DNA of 57,534 nucleotides from Fuerstiella sp. (GCA_029941865.1 JAPYTO010000014.1:1-57534); one strand, 5' to 3'; positions 1 to 9,934 are shown, counted from the first letter of the stretch. A program made the numbers and translations. Notes: a model not told the origin generated them from the letters alone.

Positions 1-842
<842 letters not shown>

Positions 843-925
843 TAAGAACTCGTTCTGATTGCGTGAAAGAAAGCAGGATGTTGCAGTAATGCGGACGTGC
901 ATTCCACTGTCGTCAGCTCAATACG

Positions 926-2398
926 TTACTTCGGAATCTCAATCGACATTGATCCGCCATTGGCGAGGTTCAGCACATGTGCTGCGCGTTCCGTGAAGTG
1001 GAAGTGAGCCTTCAGTGTTTTCCAGACGTCCTGTTGTGGCGGCGTCAACATGGATACATCCTGTTGCGACATTCTGAACAGTGGAAGCAGAATTAAAGCC
1101 ACGTCCGCAAGATGGATCGTTGACTGGTTGAACGTGACTCCATTCTCTGGAACGCAATCGTAGACAAGCTTTGTCAATTGTGATCGCTGGTCCTGGTGCA
1201 GCCATAATTCTCTGTCCAGGAAGCCGACAATCGTTGCCGCATCAGCCTGACGCCGGGATTCGCCCCGAATCCGAGCTGCATGCCGTGTGCCGTTCGCGAA
1301 CTTCGCCACGGCTCGTTGCCAAATCGAATTCTGGTCGATGAGAGCGAGATCAACCGCTCTGGCCGGAAACGAAACATTTCCACCGAACTGACCACCTCGT
1401 ACTGCGATACGCTGAGTAATGGTCGTCAGAATGTTTTGGGTCTTTTTCTTCCACGCACGGACGATGTCTTCGGCAACACCCTTGGCAGCGACCATCAGGT
1501 GTCTTGTCTGGGATTCGGACAGATCGTCTACGGCCTGATGGTAGCTGGCACGAACAGCACATGCCTGATACACACGGTCTCGCTGGATGGCTGCACATTG
1601 TTTCAGTTGGTCGTGCCACTGCTCCGCACTTTCGCTTGGCCTGAGACGAAGGTGTCGCTGATTGATGTCCTGAACGTTTTTCCTGTCGGTTGCCGAGAAT
1701 CCCTGTGCTCTGGTTTCCTGGATGTCGGTCAATACGTTCAGGTGGTCACCAGTCTGCATCAACGAAGCGATCGACGATTGTTTGTAGAAATACGACTGAG
1801 GGAACAGCGAGATTGATTGCCCAGGCAGGTTTTTCACACGAGACGGCAGTGTTGTTCGAAAGTGCTCTCGTTGCTCCACCGTCAGAAACAGTTCAGCATC
1901 CATAATGTTGATGGTCTGCTCGGTCATGCAATCCACTTGAAACTGCCGTCTTTCAGCAATGGCTGCGTTAAAGGCTTCTGTTTGCTCAACGGTCAGCAAC
2001 GATTGCAGTGAATTGATCGGTTTCAGAAATCGCACCAAATCGATTTCGTCTGCGGCTCCCGGTTGCAGGGTGAAGTTTATCGGAAACGTGTCACCAAAAT
2101 TGCGGCTGCCGTTTGCGCTGCGAGGTTTCTGTAGCCATTTTCTCTGAGACCTGTCCACGTTCTGCCGGCAAATCGCTGCCAGTTTCGCCGTCTGTTCGTC
2201 TGACAGGTCGCAGACAACCGCGACCCAGTCTTGTGTCGCCCGTGAATACGCCTGCAGTCGGCCAAGGCGTCGCTCGATTTCATCAGGTTGCGGCACAGGA
2301 ACCAATGGCAATCGCCGCAGTGCCCGTGTTGCTGATGATTCTGGCAATGGCTGTCGTGCCCGCCGCTGGCTGGAACGCGTTACAGCGCTGGGGATCAT
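926..2398 (-). CDS. Hypothetical planctomycete protein, probably missing its N-terminus
   Basis: A 490-residue frame with no family I can name. It has several regularly spaced segments of the type L-S/T-x-x-Q/E-x-x-x-L (for example CDLSDEQTAKL, LLTVEQTEAF, FLTVEQREHF, DLSESQTRHL, LTPPQQDVW), which suggests a repeated helical unit of roughly 60-100 residues. The first 40 residues are Arg/Ser/Pro-rich and lack a signal peptide, and they overlap the antisense fragment that starts at 2397, so the real 5' end seems to have been lost at a breakpoint near 2300-2375. Convincing protein sequence begins near DEIERRLGRLQ (about residue 39). It lies 84 bases downstream of the moxR start on the same strand. 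It may be a nonfunctional remnant; the stop and the C-terminal 450 residues look normal. Confidence 0.6.
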   Translation of the reverse strand: MIPSAVTRSSQRRARQPLPESSATRALRRLPLVPVPQPDEIERRLGRLQAYSRATQDWVAVVCDLSDEQTAKLAAICRQNVDRSQRKWLQKPRSANGSRNFGDTFPINFTLQPGAADEIDLVRFLKPINSLQSLLTVEQTEAFNAAIAERRQFQVDCMTEQTINIMDAELFLTVEQREHFRTTLPSRVKNLPGQSISLFPQSYFYKQSSIASLMQTGDHLNVLTDIQETRAQGFSATDRKNVQDINQRHLRLRPSESAEQWHDQLKQCAAIQRDRVYQACAVRASYHQAVDDLSESQTRHLMVAAKGVAEDIVRAWKKKTQNILTTITQRIAVRGGQFGGNVSFPARAVDLALIDQNSIWQRAVAKFANGTRHAARIRGESRRQADAATIVGFLDRELWLHQDQRSQLTKLVYDCVPENGVTFNQSTIHLADVALILLPLFRMSQQDVSMLTPPQQDVWKTLKAHFHFTERAAHVLNLANGGSMSIEIPK

Positions 2399-2867
2399 GG
2401 TTTTTCTGGCCAGCGGCGAGGATCCAAATTTCGGGAAGTACAGTCAGAATCTGCGTGCGGCGGTCCGCAGCATGATTACGGCACAAAACAGCGCCACCGG
2501 TTATCTGGGGAACAGTATGTATCACCACGGATTCGGCATGCTGGGTCTGTCCGAAGTTTACGGAGTTCTGGACGAAGACACCTTGTGGGGCGACTTTGAC
2601 AACGCGTCACGGCGATCCATCGGAGAAGCCCTGGAACTTGCCGTCCGTTGCGCCGTGACGGCGCAGAAGAATAATTCCTGGGGAGGCTGGCGTTATTCGC
2701 CCTCACAAAATGACTCTGATACGTCCGTCGCCGGTGCGGTGTTGATGGGATTGTTCGCTGCCCGCAACGCGGGTGTCAAGGTGCCCGATGAGTGCATCGA
2801 CAAGGCGGTCGATTATTTCCGGAAGATCGCGAAGAGACGCTGTCTTATGTCCACTGGATCCCCATGA
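2397..2867 (+). pseudogene. Squalene-cyclase/prenyltransferase-like protein, internal fragment
   Basis: The fragment encodes an alpha/alpha-toroid repeat segment: GEDPNFGKYSQNLRAAVR, NSMYHHGFGMLGLSE, NNSWGGWRYSP and DTSVAGAVLMGL are typical of planctomycete squalene-hopene-cyclase-like proteins. The same frame reads back through LERVTALGIM before the ATG, so similarity starts inside a domain, near 2367, with no signal peptide or first repeats. At the 3' end, VDYFRKI should run on into another repeat. Instead, from about 2825 the frame passes into DNA that makes sense only in a different frame (the TlpA fragment) and stops at 2867. Both ends are therefore broken. In many planctomycetes such a gene sits beside moxR/DUF58 genes, so this may be the relic of that neighbour (inference). 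Confidence 0.75.
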
Positions 2868-3370
2868 ACGCGCGGGAGCCTGAGTGGGATTCGTTCGAAA
2901 GTACCGCAACAGACTCAGCCGGGCACGATCTGATTGGCAAGCCGGCCGTTGACTTTGAATTGCCCACTCTTGATGGCGGAACTTTCCGACTGGGCGACCA
3001 TGCTGACAAGGTCGTGGTCCTGGACTTCTGGGCAACGTGGTGCGGACCGTGCATCGCTGCATTGCCCGAGTACATTTCTGCCACGGAAGCTTTCCCATCG
3101 TCCGACGTGATATTTGTGGCCATCAACCTGGAAGAATCTCCGGACCGTATTCGTGCCTTTCTGGACCGTCAGAATCTGTCACCGAGCGTTGCTCTGGATC
3201 GTGGTTCTGTCATTGCCCGACAGTTTGGCGTTTCCGGCATTCCTCACACAGTGGTGATTGGTCCGGGCCGTATCGTCAAACACGTGAAAGTGGGGTTTTC
3301 AAAAGATGCCGGTGAGCAAATATCGGCTGTGATCTCGGAACTGCTGGAAGAACGTACAGACGTTGACTGA
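2792..3370 (+). pseudogene. TlpA-like thioredoxin domain, 5'-truncated
   Basis: Residues about 45-185 form a thioredoxin-like domain of the TlpA/ResA kind: IGKPAVDFELPTLDGGTFRL, the redox motif WATWCGPC, and the cis-Pro region GVSGIPHTVVI. Planctomycete relatives are larger secreted proteins in which this domain follows an N-terminal lipoprotein-like or DUF2092-like part; the segment REETLSYVHW is a mid-protein linker in them. Here it is preceded directly by the squalene-cyclase fragment and has no signal sequence. The only starts are a GTG at 2792 inside the other fragment or an ATG at 2861. The thioredoxin domain itself is intact, so an untargeted small protein could still be made, but a truncated relic is more likely. 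Confidence 0.7.
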
Positions 3371-3381
3371 TTCCGTTGTTT

Positions 3382-3452
3382 TCTCTGTGTCCCTCCGTGT
3401 CTCCGTGGTGAAAAAAGCGACTGAACCACGGAGACACGGAGGGACACAGAGA
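3382..3452. repeat. Perfect 28-bp inverted repeat (accacggagacacggag type), likely bidirectional terminator
   Basis: Arms at 3382-3409 and 3425-3452 are perfectly complementary over 28 bases, with a 15-base loop. The sequence belongs to a palindrome type (core CCACGGAGACACGGAG) that I know from intergenic regions of several environmental phyla. It lies between two convergent genes, where it could end transcription from both sides. No protein is encoded. Confidence 0.85.
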
Positions 3453-3468
3453 GAGTGAGAAGCGTTTT

Positions 3469-6102
3469 CTACTGTGTCGCCTTGTTGAACGACTCTTCAC
3501 CGCCGACGATCGGCAGTTCGATGCTGGTTGCGTCCAGGTCGACTGTTAATTCCGTTCCCGGATCCGGCCACAGCGTGAAGTCACGATCGGTGGAAAAGAT
3601 CATCAGGCCGATCTGCTGGCCGGCGGGAATGATCTGGTCGTCCGGCTGCAGGTCGAAGGCCAGATCGTAGAATTGCCCCGGAACCAGTGGCTCGCTTTCC
3701 GAGCGTGACTTCTGATTCTGTGGATCTGCCCAGCCACGAGTGATCACGTTCTCGTAGATTTTCGCTTTTTCGTTTGTGGACCACGGCAGTGAAACCAGCC
3801 AGACCGAGAAGTTGGCGGCGGGTTTGTTGCAGGACAGTCGTGTTCGCAGTCGAGCGGTACCGGAAATATGTACCGGTTTCTTTAGTTTTTCAGTCACGTA
3901 CAGGAGGCGATGGTTCGTCCATTCCGCCTGAGCCAGCGTGGCTCCGTTGAATGAGAAGTTGTCCGTCAGAGTTTCCGTGCCGCGTTCTGACGCGTTTGTC
4001 CCGGTGAGCGAGCCGCGTTCTTTGCCGCCCGTACCCGGATGCAATGTGACTGGACTGGCTTCAGGATTCGGATAGTCGGCGTAGGGCGTGGGTTTATGCC
4101 GGTCGACGTTCTCTCGAACGATCCACGCCTTCGGATCGTCTTCGACGCCGTTTTCAATCCCGTACAGGTAACGCGTGAACCAGCGATTCATCATGCGTAG
4201 CGGCGGTGGTCCACCGTGTCCTGCCTGGTGGAAGTACGACTGCACGGGTACACCCTTCGCCTGCACGGCTTTGTAGATGCGGACGCTGTGTTCCGGCATG
4301 ACGTTCCAGTCATTGAACGCATGCGCCATCAGCAAAGGGGCCTTCATTGGGCCAAGATCGTTCAGATAGTCACGCCCGGCCCAGAACGAATTGTAGTCGC
4401 CGGTAACGCGATCAAATCCATCGGCCATTTCTTTATCACGGACATTGCAGTTGCAGGTTTCCCGGCGTTCCGGATTGCCGCTGTTGATGTAGTTGTACAG
4501 AACGTCGATGTCTTCGCCGACGTATCCGCCCGGATGTCGAACCAGTCCGTGCGAGCGATAATAATGATAATACGACGTGTTGGGTGCGATGGGGATGATG
4601 GCTTCCAGTCCGTCGACACCGGTTGTCGCCGCTGCCAGGGGAATTGTGCCGTTGTAGGAAGTCCCGGTCATGCCTACCTTGCCCGTGCACCAGAATGCTT
4701 TGACCCTGTTGTTGCCGGTTGGTGTTGTGAAGCCCGGGGCTCGACCGTTCAGCCAGTCAATCACGGCTTTCGGTGCCAGCGATTCGTTATCGCCGCCGAT
4801 AGTTGGACAACCCTGCGAGAGGCCTGTCCCTGGCGAAGCCGAATGAACGACGGCGAAGCCGCGCGGGACCCAGTCCTTCCAGTGTGACTTTGAAATCACG
4901 ACGCGGCGGGTTTGCAGGGGAATCGAAGGTGGCGGAGCGTGCGGCTTTGGCGGCTGGCCTGGTTCCTGGCGTGGATCCCAGAAGAAATCTCGCGTGCCCG
5001 ATGCCGTGCCGGAAAAGTACGGGCTGGACACATAGACTGCGGCGACTTTCAGCCCTTCGGTGTCAGTTTGCCGCTGCCGCGTGACACTGACGTGCATGCG
5101 GTCCGGTCGGCCATCGCTGTCAGAATCGAATTCCGTTTCCACCCACAGGTCGTGATGAATCCACTGAGTCTGGTCCTGAAACGCCGGCACAACCTGTGCT
5201 TCGCCATCGACGAATACAGGCGTTGCCTTTTTGCCGGTCTTTTGCAGGCGTGAACGATACACTGGCGTCAGCCGTTCAATGTCTTTCTCATCAGCCACTT
5301 TCAGCATGTCGCTCAGTTTGTCAACAAGAGGGAATTCCACACCGGCGTCGAATAGCGCGGCCACTTTTTCTGCCTTGTTCGCACAACAATAGTTGATGCG
5401 AATACCTGCTTTGCTGAGTTGTTTCGTGTGAGCCGAATCAACTGCATTGCCACCATACAGCTGAATGAAGTCAGCGTGCGAGGCGATGGTTTCATCGACA
5501 TATTGCTGCGAATTTCCCTGACGTTCCATGTTGCAGATCAGGATGTTCGGCACGATCGTTTTGGCAGCAACCGCCGCATCGTGTCCGCAGGCCAGAAAGC
5601 ACTGGTGAAGCCGGTTCATTTCGGAAATGACCACAGCGGTCTTTTTGGCAAGTTCCGCACCGCCTTTCAGATGAACGTTCAGCCAGATGTTGTCCGGCAT
5701 CAGGGCTAACGCTTCTGTCAGAGTCGGGATGCGTTCGTCTTTGAACTTTTTATCTTTCCACGATCCGGCATCAAGCTTTCTGACATCATCAAAAGTTATT
5801 TTCGACACGGGGCCGCTGCCGTCGGTCGTGCGATCGAGCGTTGCGTCGTGCAGCAGCACCAGCCGCCTGTCCTTCGTCAGCGCCACATCAAACTCAATCA
5901 TCTGCGCCCCAAGCATGATGGCTTCCCGAAACGCGGTCAGGGTGTTTTCCGGATGAGTATCACTGGCACCTCGATGAGCGCAGACGCCCCGCCCGGGCAT
6001 CGCGTACGGAACCGCTTCGTCGGCGTGACCTGGTGCGGCTGAGCTGAGACATGCAGCCAGAATGGCAATTGGCAGTGAACAAACGGCGGAAGCGGTATGC
6101 AT
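3469..6102 (-). CDS. Glycerophosphodiester phosphodiesterase / X-Pro dipeptidyl-peptidase (S15) fusion, exported
   Basis: An 877-residue protein with two enzymes in one uninterrupted frame. The N-terminus is a signal sequence (possible lipobox LAAC, residues 15-18). Residues about 37-270 are a GDPD TIM barrel: HRG at 43-45, PENT at 51-54, E70 and D72 in IEFDVALTKD, and H85 in LLHDATLDRTTDG. These are the catalytic and metal-site residues of GlpQ-type enzymes, which split glycerophosphodiesters into glycerol-3-phosphate and an alcohol. Residues about 290-877 are a PepX/cocaine-esterase-like S15 peptidase: nucleophile S482 in GMTGTSYNGT, D598 in AHAFNDWN, H629 in QAGHGG, then a C-terminal jelly-roll domain. 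Both catalytic sets look complete. A fusion of these two families is unusual to my knowledge. The downstream gene is convergent, with a palindromic terminator between them. Confidence 0.9.
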   Translation of the reverse strand: MHTASAVCSLPIAILAACLSSAAPGHADEAVPYAMPGRGVCAHRGASDTHPENTLTAFREAIMLGAQMIEFDVALTKDRRLVLLHDATLDRTTDGSGPVSKITFDDVRKLDAGSWKDKKFKDERIPTLTEALALMPDNIWLNVHLKGGAELAKKTAVVISEMNRLHQCFLACGHDAAVAAKTIVPNILICNMERQGNSQQYVDETIASHADFIQLYGGNAVDSAHTKQLSKAGIRINYCCANKAEKVAALFDAGVEFPLVDKLSDMLKVADEKDIERLTPVYRSRLQKTGKKATPVFVDGEAQVVPAFQDQTQWIHHDLWVETEFDSDSDGRPDRMHVSVTRQRQTDTEGLKVAAVYVSSPYFSGTASGTRDFFWDPRQEPGQPPKPHAPPPSIPLQTRRVVISKSHWKDWVPRGFAVVHSASPGTGLSQGCPTIGGDNESLAPKAVIDWLNGRAPGFTTPTGNNRVKAFWCTGKVGMTGTSYNGTIPLAAATTGVDGLEAIIPIAPNTSYYHYYRSHGLVRHPGGYVGEDIDVLYNYINSGNPERRETCNCNVRDKEMADGFDRVTGDYNSFWAGRDYLNDLGPMKAPLLMAHAFNDWNVMPEHSVRIYKAVQAKGVPVQSYFHQAGHGGPPPLRMMNRWFTRYLYGIENGVEDDPKAWIVRENVDRHKPTPYADYPNPEASPVTLHPGTGGKERGSLTGTNASERGTETLTDNFSFNGATLAQAEWTNHRLLYVTEKLKKPVHISGTARLRTRLSCNKPAANFSVWLVSLPWSTNEKAKIYENVITRGWADPQNQKSRSESEPLVPGQFYDLAFDLQPDDQIIPAGQQIGLMIFSTDRDFTLWPDPGTELTVDLDATSIELPIVGGEESFNKATQ

Positions 6103-6386
6103 GGTTGATTCTCGGATGTCGAAACGAAAGACTTTTTTCGGCGTGGGCTGCGCGCTGTGCCGGTGTGGATTTCCAACTGTTTATTCTGCCGTGAGTCACG
6201 TCCGCTGAATCCGAGAAGTTCGCCTCTCGGAATCAGCGTGGCCATGGTGGGGAGAAATCTCACCCGGGAAGCTGCAAACTTAGTCACAGCGTGACAGAAT
6301 TTCCCTCCGGCTGCGAGCATCAGCAGAAAGGTGATCGGCCGCGGGTGCGCTCACGGATTGCGGTTTTGAACCGGTGGATTGCCGTT

Positions 6387-6440
6387 GTGTAGGCTGCCAG
6401 CCTGCTTCATCATGGGGGATTGCAGGCTGGCAGCCTACAC
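6387..6440. repeat. 19-bp perfect inverted repeat in the 6103-6596 gap
   Basis: Arms at 6387-6405 and 6422-6440 (core TAGGCTGCCAGCCTGC) pair perfectly around a 16-base loop. It lies in a 490-base gap between two minus-strand genes, downstream of the YHS-like gene, and could be that gene's terminator or a dispersed element. I see nothing else in the gap. Confidence 0.8.
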
Positions 6441-6596
6441 GACAGCCAGCTTCCATGCGGTCGCTCCGACTTCACAATCATGCATGACGGCACCGGTCGG
6501 TGGCCGAAGTACATGGGCCTGGCAATCAATCGCGGTGAAGCGGAGCCCTGCGGTTCGAAACTAAAGTCCGGCACACGCAGGTTCTGTCAGGGCTTC

Positions 6597-8378
6597 CTAA
6601 TACTGGCTGGCGTACCTCTGAGGATCCTGTGAGAAAATCGCCTGGGTCTCGCGAGAACGGAACATGTATAGCCGGTCGCGATACCACAACGAATAGTCCA
6701 GAATTCCAGCAACCTCTTCATTCGTATTCACCAGCAACACAACATCGCTGCCACCTCCGGCTGGAGCATATCTGGCGGGGTTGGCTTCGAATGTGTCCCT
6801 GGCCTCCGGTGAACTGAAATAGTACGTCTTCAGACCAAACCTGGATTGGAACTCTTTACGTCCGTCTCGCAGTTCCCGTTGGTTCCGTAAAACGACAGGG
6901 CAGAAACCCTTGAACCCGGCCTGCCCGGCACGTGACATGATCCGGTAACGCTGGGCCTCACGTCGCGATTTTTCACTCAGCTGACGAAGTCGTTCCGGAG
7001 CCGGTTTAAGCTCAATCTGAGCCGCCAGTTCTCGTCCTGTTGGCACTGTGTCTGCAGCTGGCGTCCGGGCTGCTTCTGACGTGACTGAGGGCAACGGCAC
7101 TTCTTCCTGTTCTAACAGAGGGATCTTAACGATCTGCGACGGCTTTTCCGGGGCAGCCGTTTGTTCGACTTCTTCCTGCGTCTGACCGGGGGCCGTTTCA
7201 GGTTCTTCGATCTCCGGCAGTGCCCGAGTCAGCGGGACGTCGGTCACCTCTACGGGGGCTTGCGATGAAGTCGTCGTTTCTTCTGTTCGCTCTCTGGATA
7301 TCTGACCGTCGGCATCCAGTCGGTATCCGGTGAACGGATTGTTCGTCAGGTCACGCTCAGGTGCCTGTGATGGCACGGACGATTCGGGTCCCGCCGCAGA
7401 TTCCTGAGCAATCGAATTTTGATCGGCGATCGATTCACTCGCATGTTGTGGTGGTGACGGCGGCGGACTTTCGTCTTCGCCAATGCGGGAATCATTGGTC
7501 AGCGATTCCAGGTCAAGCAACGTGTTTTCTTCGTCGGTCAATTCAGATGCATCAAACGGGTCGACGAAACCGTCGTCACGATAGACCTGATATTGCGGTG
7601 GTTGTTGGAAACGAGCATCACTTCCGGCTGGCTTTTGTGTCGCTGGCTGACCTGTGAGAGGTGTGTTTGTGGGCGGCACTTGAGCTGATGGAATCAATGG
7701 CTGTGCTGACTTTTGATTCACTTCGTTCGTCACACGTGGTTTGGCAGCACTGAAGGTCGATTGGCCATTTCCTTTTCGATATCCTGCGACCCTCGCTGGC
7801 ACGGACTTGCCCGATCGTTGTGCATTCGAGTTCTGTTCATAGACGATCGGCGGTGGCGGTGGAACTGCAGGGATGGCTGGTCGTCCGGTCAGGTCCGAGT
7901 CCGTGAATTCTTCTCCCTCACCCGAATTCTTCGGCTTAAACGTGTTCAGGAATCGTTTCAGGAGACTGGGCTTCTTCGCATCGTCTCTCGATAACGCCTT
8001 AGGCTTCGCGGCGTCTTTCCTGTGTCGGACCATGCGAACCGCTGGGCCGTTTGTATTCGGCAATCCCTGTGGTCTCATTGACGGCATCGACTGGCCGTTT
8101 TCATAAAACAGCCTCTGCAGTTCGGCGTTGACCGCTGACGTTTTGTGAGTTTTTTGTTTGGCGCCCGGCTGATACTGGGCCAGCTGAATACCGGACGTTC
8201 GTCCGTTGGATTGCGGTACGGTTTTCAGTGCAGTCACGCTGACCGGACGCAGTGTGGCGGGTTCTGTTTGCGAAGAATATTTGTCAGGTGATGCCGTTTC
8301 AGCTGCACTGACATACAGTGGTGTTCCGGCAAGAGTTGCTGCCAGCAGACATCGTCGAACACTTTTTTGAGTTCTCAT
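6597..8378 (-). CDS. Secreted Pro/Ser/Glu-rich protein with two C-terminal YHS-like units
   Basis: Starting at the ATG at 8378 gives about 593 residues beginning MRTQKSVRRCLLAATLAG, a clear signal peptide; a longer frame to 8438 adds 20 unlikely residues. The middle 400 residues are low-complexity, rich in Pro, Ser, Glu and Gln, and probably disordered. The last 110 residues hold two similar units: first GFCPVVLRN through YYFSSPEARDTFEANPARYAP, then LWYRDRLYMFRSRETQAIF with SQDPQRYA. Each matches the YHS-like pattern of a Tyr/Phe-rich strand followed by a helix ending in x-DPxxY. YHS domains are often linked to metal or heme proteins, but the cysteines are mostly absent here. Function unknown; export to the periplasm or surface is inferred. 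Confidence 0.7.
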   Translation of the reverse strand: MRTQKSVRRCLLAATLAGTPLYVSAAETASPDKYSSQTEPATLRPVSVTALKTVPQSNGRTSGIQLAQYQPGAKQKTHKTSAVNAELQRLFYENGQSMPSMRPQGLPNTNGPAVRMVRHRKDAAKPKALSRDDAKKPSLLKRFLNTFKPKNSGEGEEFTDSDLTGRPAIPAVPPPPPIVYEQNSNAQRSGKSVPARVAGYRKGNGQSTFSAAKPRVTNEVNQKSAQPLIPSAQVPPTNTPLTGQPATQKPAGSDARFQQPPQYQVYRDDGFVDPFDASELTDEENTLLDLESLTNDSRIGEDESPPPSPPQHASESIADQNSIAQESAAGPESSVPSQAPERDLTNNPFTGYRLDADGQISRERTEETTTSSQAPVEVTDVPLTRALPEIEEPETAPGQTQEEVEQTAAPEKPSQIVKIPLLEQEEVPLPSVTSEAARTPAADTVPTGRELAAQIELKPAPERLRQLSEKSRREAQRYRIMSRAGQAGFKGFCPVVLRNQRELRDGRKEFQSRFGLKTYYFSSPEARDTFEANPARYAPAGGGSDVVLLVNTNEEVAGILDYSLWYRDRLYMFRSRETQAIFSQDPQRYASQY

Positions 8379-8757
8379 TTTCACTATTCCATTCAGGTAT
8401 CGCAATTCCGATTGCGTTTGTGGACGCACCCGGGTCAACAGCCCCTAAAGACGGACGGACCTCACACGCGCAATGCAGGTCTCCGTGATCTGTATCGACT
8501 GTTTGGAAAAACGGATTTCCAACGGAAGTCACTGAAAACAGCTGTTGCGACGGATAGGACGCGTAGAAAGCGAACAGATCTCCAGACCCGGACAGTCTGT
8601 CCAGGCTGCCTGTCTTCACATCGGCCTCGCTTTCCACCAGAATGCGGGCGATTGCGGGTCGCGCGTGAGACGCGTTGTAACCAAGGTAAACGTTGAAAAT
8701 TCTGGATTGCAAGGGACAGGGCGGACGAGACACCAGCGCTGTTCAGGAACGACACTC
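8379..8757. other. Divergent intergenic region between the YHS-like gene and sppA
   Basis: This 380-base gap must hold the promoters of both divergent genes. I found no convincing -35/-10 pair and no large hairpin. A Shine-Dalgarno-like AGGA lies about 9 bases before the sppA ATG. An open frame from 8545 runs into sppA but has no protein-like character before 8758. Confidence 0.4.
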
Positions 8758-9810
8758 ATGAGTACCGAAGAATCGATGTCCGTTGGTGACACGAAGTCCG
8801 TATCAGCGAACACTGTGGTGATCCGCGTGGAAGCGGGAGAGTCCACCATGCGTTCGGTGGGCCGTAGAATTCTGGTGGCGGTGCTGATGGCGTCTGTCTT
8901 CATGAACATGATGTTGCTGCTGAGTACCGCGGTCGAGACGACCTCGACGACGCAGGACGTGCAGCAGTCGCACCATTCCGGAGACGCGACAGCCGCGGCG
9001 AAACTGGTGGTGATCAACTTTTCAGGCACCATCATGCCCCCGTTCACCGGGCGATGGTTAGCACAGATCGAGCAGGCTCAGGAAGACGACGACGTCAAAG
9101 GCGTGCTGCTGGCGATCGACAGCCCCGGCGGACTGGTGGCCGACAGCCATCAGCTATACCACGAACTGCAGAAGCTGGCACAGAAAAAACCCATCTACGT
9201 CGCCATGAAGCGCATGGCAGCGTCCGGCGGTTATTACCTCGCGATGGGCATCGGAACAGAGGGCCGCATCTTTGCGGAACCGACGACGTGGACGGGATCA
9301 ATCGGAGTGATCATACCTCGCTACAACGCCGCCGAACTCGCTGCGAAGATCGGAGTGACCGCCGAGCCTTTGGTCACCGGGCCGCTGAAGGGGTCGCTGA
9401 ATCCGTTTCGCGATCTGTCTGACCTGGAACAGGAAGTCTGGGACGCGATTCTGAAGGACTCGTTTGATCGCTTCGTCGGCGTGATTGAGCAGAACCGATC
9501 CACGCTTGATGACGAACAGGTCCGCCAACTCGCCACCGGGCAGATCTACACCACCAGCCAGGCAATTGAAAATGGTCTGGTGGATGAAGTCGGCTATGAG
9601 GAAGAGGCACTGACGGCGCTGGCGGAGTCACTGAGTCTGTCGAAATACGAAGTGATCCAGTATTCGTCGATGCCAACGATCCTGGACGTAATTCTGGGCG
9701 CATCCGCTCAGACGAAGCACAGCTTTGCGGAAGAGTTGATGAGCGCGACCGTGCCCCGGGCGATGTATTATTGTTCATGGAATCCATGGGTGCCCGCGTA
9801 CCGTGATTAG
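8758..9810 (+). CDS. sppA: Signal peptide peptidase SppA, short type
   Basis: The ATG at 8758 has an AGGA just upstream and gives 350 residues. One membrane anchor is predicted at residues 36-58. The S49 protease domain follows: GVLLAIDSPGGLVADSHQL, the nucleophile S156 in MAASGGYYLAMG, TGSIGVIIPRYN, and K211 in GPLKGSLNPF. The Ser-to-Lys spacing of 55 matches the Ser147/Lys199 dyad of Bacillus SppA. The role is intramembrane or periplasmic digestion of cleaved signal peptides. The C-terminal 30 residues (from about 320) are not obviously part of the fold. It is convergent with the sigma factor gene. Confidence 0.93.
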   Translation: MSTEESMSVGDTKSVSANTVVIRVEAGESTMRSVGRRILVAVLMASVFMNMMLLLSTAVETTSTTQDVQQSHHSGDATAAAKLVVINFSGTIMPPFTGRWLAQIEQAQEDDDVKGVLLAIDSPGGLVADSHQLYHELQKLAQKKPIYVAMKRMAASGGYYLAMGIGTEGRIFAEPTTWTGSIGVIIPRYNAAELAAKIGVTAEPLVTGPLKGSLNPFRDLSDLEQEVWDAILKDSFDRFVGVIEQNRSTLDDEQVRQLATGQIYTTSQAIENGLVDEVGYEEEALTALAESLSLSKYEVIQYSSMPTILDVILGASAQTKHSFAEELMSATVPRAMYYCSWNPWVPAYRD

Positions 9811-9934
9811 AGCGTGGTCAACAGTAAAAACGGGGGTTGCGTTTCATGCGGATTCGTTTAACGGTGAGCCGGAGGCATCGGTTTTTCGGGCCAAATCGAA
9901 GTCGCCTACGGCTTGCCGTTAAACGCACCACGCT
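9811..9934. repeat. Palindromic dispersed element between sppA and the sigma factor
   Basis: Outer arms AGCGTGGT (9811-9818) and ACCACGCT (9927-9934) enclose an imperfect inner stem (9855-9877 with 9903-9925, core CGTTTAACGG paired with CCGTTAAACG). It fills the gap between convergent genes and its right end overlaps the TAG stop of the sigma gene. The form is that of a REP/MITE-like planctomycete repeat that may also act as a terminator. Confidence 0.7.

Noticed and set aside
1280..1816. A 178-residue plus-strand gene inside 926-2398
   Set aside because: It is a shadow of the longer minus-strand frame, with no ribosome site or recognisable domain.
2397..3370. Programmed frameshift joining the toroid and thioredoxin reading frames
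   Set aside because: The two parts belong to unrelated protein families, both are cut mid-domain, and no slippery site or downstream structure is evident. A deletion junction is simpler.
4216..4887. A 223-residue plus-strand gene inside the GDPD-S15 gene
   Set aside because: Antisense to a strongly conserved peptidase region; no independent support.
8545..8757. N-terminal extension of SppA by 71 residues
   Set aside because: The extension has no protein-like character and the ATG at 8758 has a good ribosome site followed by a normal anchor.
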